Position numbers and translations under genes: made by a program. 64,000 nucleotides of DNA from Streptomyces rishiriensis (GTDB lineage Bacteria; Actinomycetota; Actinomycetes; Streptomycetales; Streptomycetaceae): NCBI RefSeq assembly GCF_003112535.1, contig NZ_BEWA01000005.1, positions 478,024 to 542,023 of the forward strand. Reading direction: 5' to 3'. This document shows, piece after piece, positions 53,961-62,681 of the stretch. How positions within the stretch are numbered: position 1 is the stretch's first letter; the number at the start of each line of letters is the position of its first letter. The notes under the pieces are model-generated. The model saw only the letters and a list, made by a program, of their open reading frames with translations. It made no database searches and was not told the origin of the DNA.

Positions 53961-55652
53961 ATGTCACAGACCAGCAACCCGCTGCCCCGCGAGGTCGCCG
54001 ACGCGTATGTCGACGACCTCATCGCCCTCGACCCGGTGACCGGCACCTACCTCGGCGTGCAGGAGAGTTCCAGCCGTCTGCCCGACTACTCGCCCAGGGG
54101 GCAGGAGGCGCTCGCGCGGCTCGCGCGGGACACCCTGACGGATCTCGACGAGGCGGAGCGCAGGCCCGGCGCGGACAGTGACATCGAGCGCCGGTGCGCC
54201 CGCCTGCTGCGGGAGCGCCTGACCGCGGAACTCGCGGTGCACGAGGCCGACGAGGGGCTGCGCGCCGTCGGCAACATGTCCACGCCGGCGCACCACGTGC
54301 GCGAGGTGTTCACGGTGACGCCCACGCAGACCGACGAGGACTGGGCGGCGATCGCCGAACGGCTGCGCGCGGTGCCCGCGGCGCTCGCGGGTTACCGGGA
54401 GTCCCTGGCGCTCGGCCTGGAGCGCAAGCTGTACGCGGCGCCGCGGCCGACCGCCACGTTCGTCGAGCAGCTCACCCAGTGGTCGGACCCGGACGACGAG
54501 GGCCGCCCCTGGTTCGAGGGCTTCGTGGCGCCGGGCCCCGACGCACGTCGATCGGAACTCGACGAGGCGGCGCGGGCCGCCACCGCGGCAATCGTGGAGC
54601 TGCGGGACTGGCTGCGCGACGTGTACGCGCCGACCGCCGGGGGCGCGCCGGACACCGTGGGCCGGGAGCGGTACGCCCGCTGGGCGCGCTTCTACAACGG
54701 CACCGACCTCGACCTGGACGAGGCGTACGCGTACGGCTGGGCGGAGTACCACCGGCTGCTCGGCGAGATGGAGAAGGAGGCCGAGAAGATCCTGCCGGGA
54801 GCCCGGACGCCCTGGGTGGCGCTGGCGCACCTCGACGAGCACGGCCGGCACATCGAGGGCGTCGACGAGGTCCGGGACTGGCTGCAGGGCCTGATGGACC
54901 GGGCGATCGAGTCGCTCGACGGCACCCACTTCGAACTCGCCGAGCGGGTACGGAAGGTGGAGTCGAAGATCGCCCCGGCGGGCAGTGCGGCCGCCCCCTA
55001 CTACACGGGTCCCTCGGAGGACTTCTCCCGGCCGGGCCGCACCTGGCTGCCGACGATGGGCGAGACCCGCTTCCCCGTGTACGACCTCGTCTCCACCTGG
55101 TACCACGAGGGCGTCCCCGGCCACCACCTCCAGCTGGCGCAGTGGGCGCACGTCGCCGGTGACCTCTCCCGCTACCAGGCCACCGTCGGCATCGTCAGCG
55201 CCAACGCCGAGGGCTGGGCGCTGTACGCGGAGCGCCTGATGGACGAGCTCGGCTTCCTCACGGACGCCGAGCAGCGGCTGGGCTACCTGGACGCGCAGAT
55301 GATGCGCGCGGTGCGGGTCATCGTCGACATCGGCATGCACCTGGAGCTGGAGATCCCGGCCGGCTCGCCGTTCCACCCGGGTGAGCGCTGGACCCCGGAG
55401 CTGGCCCAGGAGTTCTTCGGCGGGCACAGCAGCCGTCCGGCGGACTTCGTCGAGAGCGAGCTGACCCGCTATCTGTCCATCCCCGGTCAGGCGATCGGCT
55501 ACAAGCTCGGCGAACGGGCCTGGCTGCTGGGCCGGGAGAAGGCCCGCGAGCGCCATGGCGACGCCTTCGACCTCAAGTCCTGGCACATGGCGGCCCTTTC
55601 GCAGGGTTCGCTGGGCCTCGACGACCTGGTGGACGAACTCGCCCGGCTCTGA
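53961..55652 (+). CDS. DUF885 metallopeptidase-like protein
   Basis: A 563-residue DUF885 protein with a zinc site, YHEGVPGHHLQ (His382, Glu383, His388/389), resembling an HExxxH/HExxHH metalloprotease arrangement, and a third-ligand region NAEGWALYAERL. Members are predicted carboxypeptidase/M32-like enzymes of cytoplasmic or secreted type; this one has no signal peptide. GAGG lies 9 nt before the ATG. The short intergenic region before it holds a duplicated 24-bp segment (ACGCCGTGA.GTGCGCCGCCG, about 53884 and 53922). Confidence 0.85.
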   Translation: MSQTSNPLPREVADAYVDDLIALDPVTGTYLGVQESSSRLPDYSPRGQEALARLARDTLTDLDEAERRPGADSDIERRCARLLRERLTAELAVHEADEGLRAVGNMSTPAHHVREVFTVTPTQTDEDWAAIAERLRAVPAALAGYRESLALGLERKLYAAPRPTATFVEQLTQWSDPDDEGRPWFEGFVAPGPDARRSELDEAARAATAAIVELRDWLRDVYAPTAGGAPDTVGRERYARWARFYNGTDLDLDEAYAYGWAEYHRLLGEMEKEAEKILPGARTPWVALAHLDEHGRHIEGVDEVRDWLQGLMDRAIESLDGTHFELAERVRKVESKIAPAGSAAAPYYTGPSEDFSRPGRTWLPTMGETRFPVYDLVSTWYHEGVPGHHLQLAQWAHVAGDLSRYQATVGIVSANAEGWALYAERLMDELGFLTDAEQRLGYLDAQMMRAVRVIVDIGMHLELEIPAGSPFHPGERWTPELAQEFFGGHSSRPADFVESELTRYLSIPGQAIGYKLGERAWLLGREKARERHGDAFDLKSWHMAALSQGSLGLDDLVDELARL

Positions 55653-55725
55653 CCGGCTGCGGTCCGGCCCGCTGGGCGGCGGAAATCCGCTGTCCCGCGG
55701 GCCGTCCGTGCGCCACGCTCCTCCC

Positions 55726-56520
55726 ATGAGCACCTTGCGAACCCTGTTCCTCTCCCCGCGCGTCACCGCGACGGGCCACGCCCTCGCGGGCGCGGCGCGG
55801 CGGCGCGGGGCGCGCGTGGAGACGCTGCGCGACTGGCGGGTGCCACCGCAGTGGCGCGCGGCCCCGGCCGCCTCGCTCTACTCCGGGCCCCTGTTCGCGG
55901 ACGCCGTCGCGCGGGAGCTGGGCCTCGGCCTGCTGGAGGCGCCGCAGGACTGGCTGGCCCGGCTGCCGTACGAACTCACCCTGCGCAAGGTCGAGTTCAC
56001 CACGATCGCGCAGGCCCGTGCGCTGCGCCGGCCCGCGTTCGTGAAGCCGCCGAACGACAAGAGCTTCCCGGCCCGGGTGTACCGGGACGGCAGCGGGCTG
56101 CCCGGGTCGGACGCGGTCGACGGCACGGAACCGGTGCTGGTCAGCGACATCGTGACGTTCGCCGCCGAGTACCGGCTGTTCGTGCGGGACGGCGAGGTGC
56201 GCACCGGCAGCCGTTACGCGACCGGGGGCGACCTGGACGTCGTCCCGCTGGAGCGGGACGCGCGGCGCTCCGAGGTGCTCGCCTTCGCCGAGCGGCTGGC
56301 CGGGACGGGACTGCCGAGCGCGGTCGTCGTGGACGTCGGGCTGATCGAGGAAGCCGGGTGGGCCGTCGTGGAGGCCAACGCGGCCTGGGCGAGCGGTCAT
56401 TACGCGTGCGACGCGGACACCGCGCTGGACGTCGTCCTGCACGCGGCACGCCCCGAGGGCGAGTTCGGAACGGCGGACCGCCGCTTCCTGCGGCACACCC
56501 CGGCGGTGGTGCGGGACTGA
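55726..56520 (+). CDS. ATP-grasp domain protein (DUF4343-type)
   Basis: The 264-residue protein has an N-terminal Rossmann-like part and a C-terminal ATP-grasp: VKPPNDKSFPARVYR (ATP lysine), VSDIVTFAAEYRLFVRDGEV and VVEANAAWASGHYACD with metal ligands Glu and Asn. ATP-grasp enzymes ligate a carboxylate to an amine; substrates unknown. CACGCT lies 6 nt before the ATG and there is no RBS, again suggesting a leaderless mRNA. Confidence 0.82.
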   Translation: MSTLRTLFLSPRVTATGHALAGAARRRGARVETLRDWRVPPQWRAAPAASLYSGPLFADAVARELGLGLLEAPQDWLARLPYELTLRKVEFTTIAQARALRRPAFVKPPNDKSFPARVYRDGSGLPGSDAVDGTEPVLVSDIVTFAAEYRLFVRDGEVRTGSRYATGGDLDVVPLERDARRSEVLAFAERLAGTGLPSAVVVDVGLIEEAGWAVVEANAAWASGHYACDADTALDVVLHAARPEGEFGTADRRFLRHTPAVVRD

Positions 56521-56551
56521 CGGAGCGGCCCGGCCCGCGGCGGGCCCGCGG

Positions 56552-57040
56552 TCAGCAGCCGCAGTCGGCCGCGTCAGCGGGGGCCGTGAGCGGGTCGGCG
56601 TCGCGCCGCTCACGGCCCTGCCAGGTCTCGTAGGCGAAGCCCTCCCGCGCCCAGTACTCGAAGCCGCCGAGCATCTCCTTGACCCGGTAGCCCAGTTCGG
56701 CGAGCGCGAGGGCGGCCCGGGTGGCCCCGTTGCAGCCCGGGCCCCAGCAGTACGTCACCACCGGGACGCCCTTGTCGAGGAGCTGTGCCGCCTGCTCGGG
56801 GATGAGCGCGGTGGGCAGGTGCACGGCGCCCGGGACGTGCCCTTGGTCCCACGCCTCGGTGGAGCGCGAGTCCAGGACGACGAAACCGGGGTCGCCGCCG
56901 GCCGCCAGGGCCGCGGCCACGTCGGAGACGTCGGCGTGAAAGGCGAGGCTCGCCCGGAAGTGGGCCGCGGCCCGGGCGGGGGACGCGGGGGCGACGCGCA
57001 GGACGGGGTTCACTTCGGTCACGCTGTGGGCGGCGGTCAT
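56552..57040 (-). CDS. Rhodanese-domain sulfurtransferase
   Basis: A 162-residue single rhodanese domain (about 35-140): VVLDSRSTEAWDQGHVPGAVHLP and the active loop YCWGPGCNGATRAA; Cys103 sits at the start of a C-x4-R loop (Cys98 is an alternative). It would transfer a sulfane sulfur. The C-terminal CGC may bind metal. It faces away from the third Lrp gene, 123 bp distant, and could be its target (inference). Confidence 0.9.
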   Translation of the reverse strand: MTAAHSVTEVNPVLRVAPASPARAAAHFRASLAFHADVSDVAAALAAGGDPGFVVLDSRSTEAWDQGHVPGAVHLPTALIPEQAAQLLDKGVPVVTYCWGPGCNGATRAALALAELGYRVKEMLGGFEYWAREGFAYETWQGRERRDADPLTAPADAADCGC

Positions 57041-57163
57041 CGCGGGGCCTCTCCCTGATGGTGGTCGACGACCAGAAATCTACGGCCGACGACGATCCGC
57101 CTGAAGGGGCGTTCCACGGCGTGAGCCTTGCCGGACCGGGGATTTCCCTGCTACTCATCGGGG

Positions 57164-57610
57164 ATGACCGTGTATTCCCCGGACGCCACCGACTGGCGCA
57201 TTCTCGAGGTCCTCCAACGCGAGGGGCGGGCCAGTTTCGCCGATCTTGCGCGTGCCGTGGCGATGTCGGCGAGCGCCGTCACCGAGCGGGTGCGACGGCT
57301 GGAGGAGGCGGGCGTCATCCAGGGGTACGCGGCCGTCGTGGACCCCGAGCGGCTGGGGCTGCCGATCCTGGCGTTCGTGCGGCTGCGCTATCCCAACGGG
57401 AACTACAAGCCGTTCCACGACCTGGTGGCCGTCACGCCCGAGATCCTGGAGGCGCACCATGTGACGGGCGACGACTGCTTCGTGATCAAGGTCACGGCCC
57501 GGTCGATGCGCCACCTGGAGGAGGTGTCAGGAAAGATCGGCGCGCTCGGATCGGTCACCACCAGCGTGGTCTACTCCTCGCCGCTCCCCCGCCGCCCGCT
57601 CGGCCGGTAG
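57164..57610 (+). CDS. Lrp/AsnC-family regulator divergent from the rhodanese gene
   Basis: A 148-residue Lrp protein with HTH (about 8-60; GRASFADLARAVAMSASAVTERVRRL) and a RAM domain ending YSSPLPRRPLGR. Its end overlaps the convergent sbcC gene by 40 nt. TACTCA lies 6 nt before the ATG. Being divergent, it may control the rhodanese gene. Confidence 0.9.
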   Translation: MTVYSPDATDWRILEVLQREGRASFADLARAVAMSASAVTERVRRLEEAGVIQGYAAVVDPERLGLPILAFVRLRYPNGNYKPFHDLVAVTPEILEAHHVTGDDCFVIKVTARSMRHLEEVSGKIGALGSVTTSVVYSSPLPRRPLGR

Positions 57611-60597
57611 CCGCGCAGCCGCACCGTGGACCCCGACCGGCCCTTGACGACCTCCAGCTGGGCGTGGATGCGGCGCCGCAGGTCGCCCACATGGCTGACG
57701 ATGCCGACGCTGCGGTCACGTTCGCGCAGGGAGTCCAGGACGTCGAGGACCTCGTCGAGCGTCTGGTCGTCGAGGCTGCCGAACCCCTCGTCGATGAAGA
57801 GGGTGTCGAGCCGGACGCCGCCGGCCTCGTCGGTGACGACGTCGGCGAGGCCGAGGGCCAGCGCGAGCGAGGCGAAGAAGGTCTCGCCCCCCGAGAGCGT
57901 GGCCGTGTCCCGCTCGCGGCCGGTCCAGGCGTCGACGACGTGCAGCCCGAGCCCGCTGCGGCCGCGGCCGGCGCGGTCGTCGGAGTGGACCAGCGTGTAA
58001 CGCCCGGACGACATGCGTTGCAGCCGGGCGGTCGCGGCGGCGGCCACCTGTTCGAGGCGGGCGGCCAGGACGTACGCCTCCAGGCGCATCTTGCGCTCGT
58101 TGTCGGCGGAGGTGCCCGCGGTGAGGCCGGCCAGGCGGGCCACCCGGTCGTACTCCTCGCGCAGCGGGGCGAGCCGGCGAACACCGCTCTCCGCGCGCGC
58201 GGAGAGCTCGTCGAGTTGGGCGCAGCGGCGGCCCGCCGCGTCCTGCGCGGAGGCGGCCGCGCGCAGCCGTTCGGCCGCCTCGGCGGCGGCGCGTTCGGCG
58301 GTCGCGAGGTCCGCGGGAGGCTGCCCGGCCGCGGCCACGGTGTCGGGTTCGGCGAGGGCGGCCCGTACGGCGGCCTCCTCCGACTGCCAGGCGTCCAGGC
58401 GTCGTTGCAGCTCGCGGTGGGCGGTGTCGTCGAGGAGGGCGTCGGCTGCGGCCTGGGGGGTGTCGAAGCCGGCCCGGAACGCGGCTTCGTCCAGGCGCCC
58501 GTCGGCGGCCTTGAGGCGCTCGGCGCTCTCCTCGGCGGCGCGGGCGGTCTCGGCCGCCTCGGTGAGCAGCGCCGCCCGGCGCTCCAGCTGGGCGGCCCGC
58601 GCGGAGACGCTGTCCGCCGTTCCCCGGGCGTGCGTCAACTCCTCCTCCAGGGTGAGCCGTTCGCGCTCCAGGCGCTCGCGGTGGCCCACCCGGGCGGCGA
58701 CCCTGACGGCGGCCTCACGCTGCGCTTGCGTCCGGCGCTCGTGCTCCTGCTCGGCCTGGCGCAGTTCCTCGCGCGCGGGGTGCAGCGCCGAGGCCTCCCG
58801 GCGGGCCTGGGCGTAGGTCTGCTCCGCCTCCAGCGCCTCGGCGGCCAGGCGGTCCGTCGGGGCGTCGCCCGCCTCGGCCGTGGCGGCGGCGAGCGCCTCC
58901 CTCAGGAGACCGTGGGCGCGCTCCTCCCCGGCCTGACGTTCCTCGGCGTGCTGGTAGGCGACGAGCGCCTGCTCCTCGGCCTCGCGGTCGACGTGCCCGG
59001 CGACCTTGCGGGCGGGCGCGGGGTGCTCGGTGGCGCCGCAGACCGTGCAGGGTTCGCCCTCGGCGAGGGTGGCGGCCAGTTCGGCGGCGATGCCGTTCAG
59101 GCGCTGTTCCCTGACGTCGAGCCAGTGCTCGCGGGCCGACTGCGTGCGTTCGCGCGCGGCGAGGGCGGTGCGCCGGGCGGCCTCCAGGTCGTCGGTCAGC
59201 GCGTCGCGCCGCCGGGCGGCCTCCAGACGGCGCTGTGCGGGCTCACGCCGGCCGTCGAGCTGCTCGGCGCGGGTGGCTGCCTCCTGGGCGCCTTCGACAC
59301 GGGCCCGCAGTTCGGTGCGGACGGCGTCCCAGCCCGCGAGCCAGGCCTCGGCCTCGGTCAGGATGTCCTCGTCGTCGCGTTCGCGCCGGTCCAGGTCGGC
59401 CCGCTCGACGGCGAGGTCGGCCAGCCGTCGCTCGCCCCGGCGGGCGGACTCCAGACCGCCCAGCTCCTCGGCGGCCCGGCGTGCGGCGGCGGCGAGCCCG
59501 GCGGCCCCGGAGTCGGCGAACCGCTCCGGGAGCAAGGCACGCGCGCGGGCCGCGCGGGCGGCCGCCCCCTCGTGCTCGGCCTCGGCGGCCTCGCGCAGCT
59601 CCAGCGCCGGCGCCACCGCCTCCGCCTTGCGCGCCCGCTCCATGCGCGCCTGCGCCTCCCGGTGGGCGCCGGCCCGCTCCTGCAGCGCCGCGGCCCGCTC
59701 CCGCGCCTCGGCGAACCGCCGCTGCAGCCGGTCGCGTTCACGGACCTCGGCCAGCGCCCGCTCGGCCGCGGCCTGCGCGGACTCGGCGGCGAGACGGCCG
59801 CAGTGCGCGGTCGTCAGCAGCTCGCGCGCGGTGCTGCGGGCGACGGCGGCCGCGCCCAGCACCGCCTCGGCCAGGCCGGGCTCCCCCGGGGCGAGCTCGG
59901 GCAGCTCCATGGCGTCCCCGGCCGCCTGCTGCATCCGGTGCGCGTCGGCGAGCAGCGCGGAGTCGCCCTCGCGCACGCGTGCCTCGGTGACGCGCCGGCG
60001 TTCGGCGAGGCGCTTCTCGACCTCGGCGAACCGCCGGGTGTCGAAGAGGCGGCCCAGCAGCCGGCCCCGCGCCTCGGCGTCGGCGCGCAGGAAGCGGGCG
60101 AAGTCGCCCTGGGGCAGCAGCACGACCTGGCAGAACTGCTCGCGGCTCATGCCGAGCAGCTGGGTGATCTCCTCGCCGATCTCCTGGTGGGAGCGGCTGA
60201 GGTCCTTCCAGGCGCCCGCGGTCGTGTCGTACTCGCGCAGCAGGCTCTGGGCCTTGTCGACCGTGGTGCCTGGCCTCTTCCCCTTCTTGGGCCGCTCCCA
60301 GGGCGGCTGCCGGGTGATCTCCAACCGGCGTCCCGCGACGGTGAGTTCGAGGGTGACCTCGGTGCGCGTGCCGGGAGCGGCGTGGTCGCTGCGCAGGGTC
60401 GCGCCCTGGCCGCTCTGGCGGGCGCCCGGCACGGAGCCGTAGAGGGCGTAGCACACGGCGTCCAGGACCGAGGTCTTGCCCGCGCCCGTCGGCCCGTGCA
60501 GCAGGAAGAGGCCGGCGGCGGAGAGTTCGTCGAAGTCGACGCTCTGGGCGCCGCCGAAGGGGCCGAAGGCCGTCAGGTCGAGCCGGTGCAGCCTCAC
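57571..60597 (-). CDS. sbcC: Exonuclease subunit SbcC (SMC-like ATPase)
   Basis: The 1008-residue SMC-type protein pairs with SbcD to open hairpin and palindromic DNA ends. Walker A is GPTGAGKT (35-42), a central zinc hook is CTVC (Cys517, Cys520) flanked by long coiled coils, and the C-terminal ATP-lobe has LSGGETFFASLALA and LFIDEGFGSLD. The GTG at 60597 overlaps the sbcD stop by 4 nt. Coiled-coil arms are Ala/Arg/Glu-rich. Confidence 0.95.
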   Translation of the reverse strand: MRLHRLDLTAFGPFGGAQSVDFDELSAAGLFLLHGPTGAGKTSVLDAVCYALYGSVPGARQSGQGATLRSDHAAPGTRTEVTLELTVAGRRLEITRQPPWERPKKGKRPGTTVDKAQSLLREYDTTAGAWKDLSRSHQEIGEEITQLLGMSREQFCQVVLLPQGDFARFLRADAEARGRLLGRLFDTRRFAEVEKRLAERRRVTEARVREGDSALLADAHRMQQAAGDAMELPELAPGEPGLAEAVLGAAAVARSTARELLTTAHCGRLAAESAQAAAERALAEVRERDRLQRRFAEARERAAALQERAGAHREAQARMERARKAEAVAPALELREAAEAEHEGAAARAARARALLPERFADSGAAGLAAAARRAAEELGGLESARRGERRLADLAVERADLDRRERDDEDILTEAEAWLAGWDAVRTELRARVEGAQEAATRAEQLDGRREPAQRRLEAARRRDALTDDLEAARRTALAARERTQSAREHWLDVREQRLNGIAAELAATLAEGEPCTVCGATEHPAPARKVAGHVDREAEEQALVAYQHAEERQAGEERAHGLLREALAAATAEAGDAPTDRLAAEALEAEQTYAQARREASALHPAREELRQAEQEHERRTQAQREAAVRVAARVGHRERLERERLTLEEELTHARGTADSVSARAAQLERRAALLTEAAETARAAEESAERLKAADGRLDEAAFRAGFDTPQAAADALLDDTAHRELQRRLDAWQSEEAAVRAALAEPDTVAAAGQPPADLATAERAAAEAAERLRAAASAQDAAGRRCAQLDELSARAESGVRRLAPLREEYDRVARLAGLTAGTSADNERKMRLEAYVLAARLEQVAAAATARLQRMSSGRYTLVHSDDRAGRGRSGLGLHVVDAWTGRERDTATLSGGETFFASLALALGLADVVTDEAGGVRLDTLFIDEGFGSLDDQTLDEVLDVLDSLRERDRSVGIVSHVGDLRRRIHAQLEVVKGRSGSTVRLRGYRPSGRRGSGEE

Positions 60598-61757
60598 CGC
60601 GCCACCTCCCCCACCATGTCGTCCGCGCGGACCGCGTCGAAGGCGTCGCGCAGCACGCCCCGCTCGCGGGCGTCGGGCGCCGCTCCGCGCACATGCGCCA
60701 CGAAGTCCTCGGCGATCTCCTGGTCGCTGCGGTCGGCGAGGCGGCGGGCGTAGGACACGTCGGGGTCGTCGGGCGCGCGCTCGGGAGCGAAGACGAGGCT
60801 CAGGGTGTGCGGGAAGCGCTCGGCGAGCCGGGCCATGGGGTCGGCGGGGCGGACGGCGTCGGTGAGCGTGGCCTCGACCCACGCCTGCTCGTGGCGGACG
60901 AGCGCGGGGTCGGCGAGCAGTTCCCCCAGCGTTCCCCGGATGCGGGCGAGCGGGCGGGGCACCGGGCAGTCGACGCGCTCGGCGGCGATCTCCCCGCCCG
61001 CTCCGAGATCGACCAGCCACATGGTCTTGCGGTGCCCGCTCTCGGAGAACGAGTAGGGCAGCGGGGAGCCCGAGTAGCGCACCCGCTCGGTGATGGTCTG
61101 GCAGCCGTGGAGATGACCGAGCGCCGTGTAGTCGACGCCGGCGAAGACTCCGGCCGGCACGGAGGCGACCCCGCCCACGGTGATGTCGCGTTCGCTGTCG
61201 CTGGGCTCGCCGCCGGTGACGAAGGCATGGGCGAGGACGACGGAGCGCGTTCCCCGCGCGCGTGCGGCGAGGTCGGCGCGGACCCGGTCCATCGCGGCGG
61301 CGAGCACGGCCTCGTGGGCGGCCTTGTCCACGCCGAACTCGTCCTTCACCAGGGCGGGTTCGAGATAGGGCAGGCCGTAGAAGGCGACCTCGCCGAAGCC
61401 GTCCCGCAGGATGACCGGAGTGCCGGCCGCCGCCGGATCCGTCCGCAGGTGGATGCCCGCGCGCCCGATGAGGCCGGCGCCCACGCCGAGCCGGCGGGCC
61501 GAGTCGTGGTTGCCGGAGATCATCACCGTGGGCACGCCGAGGTCGGCCAGCCGGTGCAGGGCGTCGTCGAAGAGCTCGACCGCGGCGAGCGGCGGCACCG
61601 CGCGGTCGTACACGTCCCCCGACACGACCACCGCGTCGACCGCGCGCTCACGCACGGTCGCGACGAGGTGACCGATGAACTCGGCCTGGGCGCCGAGCAT
61701 GTTCACCCGGTGGAACGCCCGGCCCAGATGCCAGTCGGAAGTGTGCAGGAGCCTCAT
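60594..61757 (-). CDS. sbcD: Exonuclease subunit SbcD
   Basis: A 387-residue Mre11-type nuclease with all phosphoesterase motifs: HTSDWHLGR, VVSGDVYD, ISGNHD, LAHAFVTG and LGHLHG. It cuts DNA with SbcC, using Mn2+. The ATG at 61757 is the family start (MRLLHTSDWH); upstream in-frame starts to 61820 add a leader with no homology. The short intergenic region upstream to 61928 holds its promoter. Confidence 0.95.
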   Translation of the reverse strand: MRLLHTSDWHLGRAFHRVNMLGAQAEFIGHLVATVRERAVDAVVVSGDVYDRAVPPLAAVELFDDALHRLADLGVPTVMISGNHDSARRLGVGAGLIGRAGIHLRTDPAAAGTPVILRDGFGEVAFYGLPYLEPALVKDEFGVDKAAHEAVLAAAMDRVRADLAARARGTRSVVLAHAFVTGGEPSDSERDITVGGVASVPAGVFAGVDYTALGHLHGCQTITERVRYSGSPLPYSFSESGHRKTMWLVDLGAGGEIAAERVDCPVPRPLARIRGTLGELLADPALVRHEQAWVEATLTDAVRPADPMARLAERFPHTLSLVFAPERAPDDPDVSYARRLADRSDQEIAEDFVAHVRGAAPDARERGVLRDAFDAVRADDMVGEVAR

Positions 61758-61928
61758 GATCCCCGAGACTAACGGCCGGGTCCGACAGCAAGGGCGGTTA
61801 CTCCCGTATCGCACCGTCATGACAGCCGAAATAAAGGAGCTTTACGGACATTTCCCCTCAGGCGTTCGCCCAACGCGTCGTACCTCACACGTCCGCGGCC
61901 TGCGGCTCACCCGTCCCACCCGGGCCGC

Positions 61929-62555
61929 TCACACGTCCCCGTACGCCTCGTCGCCCAGTGCGAAGCCGGCCGTCCCCGCCGTCGCGTCCGCCAGCCAGGC
62001 ACGGAAGGCGTCCACCTCGGCGTCCGGCAGACCGATCTCGATGGCGACCGCCTCGCCGTAGCGGACGTCGCGCACCTGGCGTCCGGTCGCGAGCAGGTCG
62101 TTGTGCACCTTGCCGGCCCGCTGGTGGTCGACGGTCACCGTGGCCAGCCGGAAGCGGCGGCGGGTGAGGACGCCGAGGGAGTCGATCGCCTCGCCGACCG
62201 CGCCGCCGTACGCCCGGATCAGGCCCCCCGCGCCGAGCTTGACGCCGCCGTAGTAGCGGGTGACGACGGCGACGACGTATCGCATGTCGCGGCGCAGCAG
62301 CATCTGGAGCATCGGGACGCCCGCGGTGCCGCCCGGCTCGCCGTCGTCGCTCGCCTTCTGCACGGCGGCGTCCGCGCCGATGACGTACGCCCAGCAGTTG
62401 TGGGTGGCGTCGGCGTGCTCCTTGCGGACGGAGGCGAGGAAGTCCTGCGCCTCCCGCTCGGTGGCCGCCGGGGCGAGGGCGCACAGGAAGCGGGACCGGT
62501 TGACCTCGGTCTCGTGCACGCCCGCGCGGGCGACGGTGCGGTACTCGTCCTGCAT
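61929..62555 (-). CDS. YigZ/IMPACT-family protein
   Basis: A 208-residue protein with the IMPACT signature ([35 protein letters not shown]) and a ferredoxin-like C-terminal domain. In other bacteria it is linked to ribosomes or translation, with no fixed function. TAGGCT (62567-62562) lies 6 nt before the ATG and no RBS is present, a further leaderless candidate. It is divergent from the amino-acid permease gene. Confidence 0.93.
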   Translation of the reverse strand: MQDEYRTVARAGVHETEVNRSRFLCALAPAATEREAQDFLASVRKEHADATHNCWAYVIGADAAVQKASDDGEPGGTAGVPMLQMLLRRDMRYVVAVVTRYYGGVKLGAGGLIRAYGGAVGEAIDSLGVLTRRRFRLATVTVDHQRAGKVHNDLLATGRQVRDVRYGEAVAIEIGLPDAEVDAFRAWLADATAGTAGFALGDEAYGDV

Positions 62556-62681
62556 CCGGTCAGCCTATGCGGTGATCGGACGGCCGACTCGCCCACGGCC
62601 CGGGTGCGGGCCACGACGTGCGGGGTATCCAACGGTGGTGACCATGACCATGGCCCCGACCGACCGCAGGGAGCACGCAGC

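Noticed and set aside
57058..60753. Open frame of 1231 codons on the plus strand
   Set aside because: Antisense of sbcC, which has clear Walker and zinc-hook motifs; no recognisable fold in the shadow.
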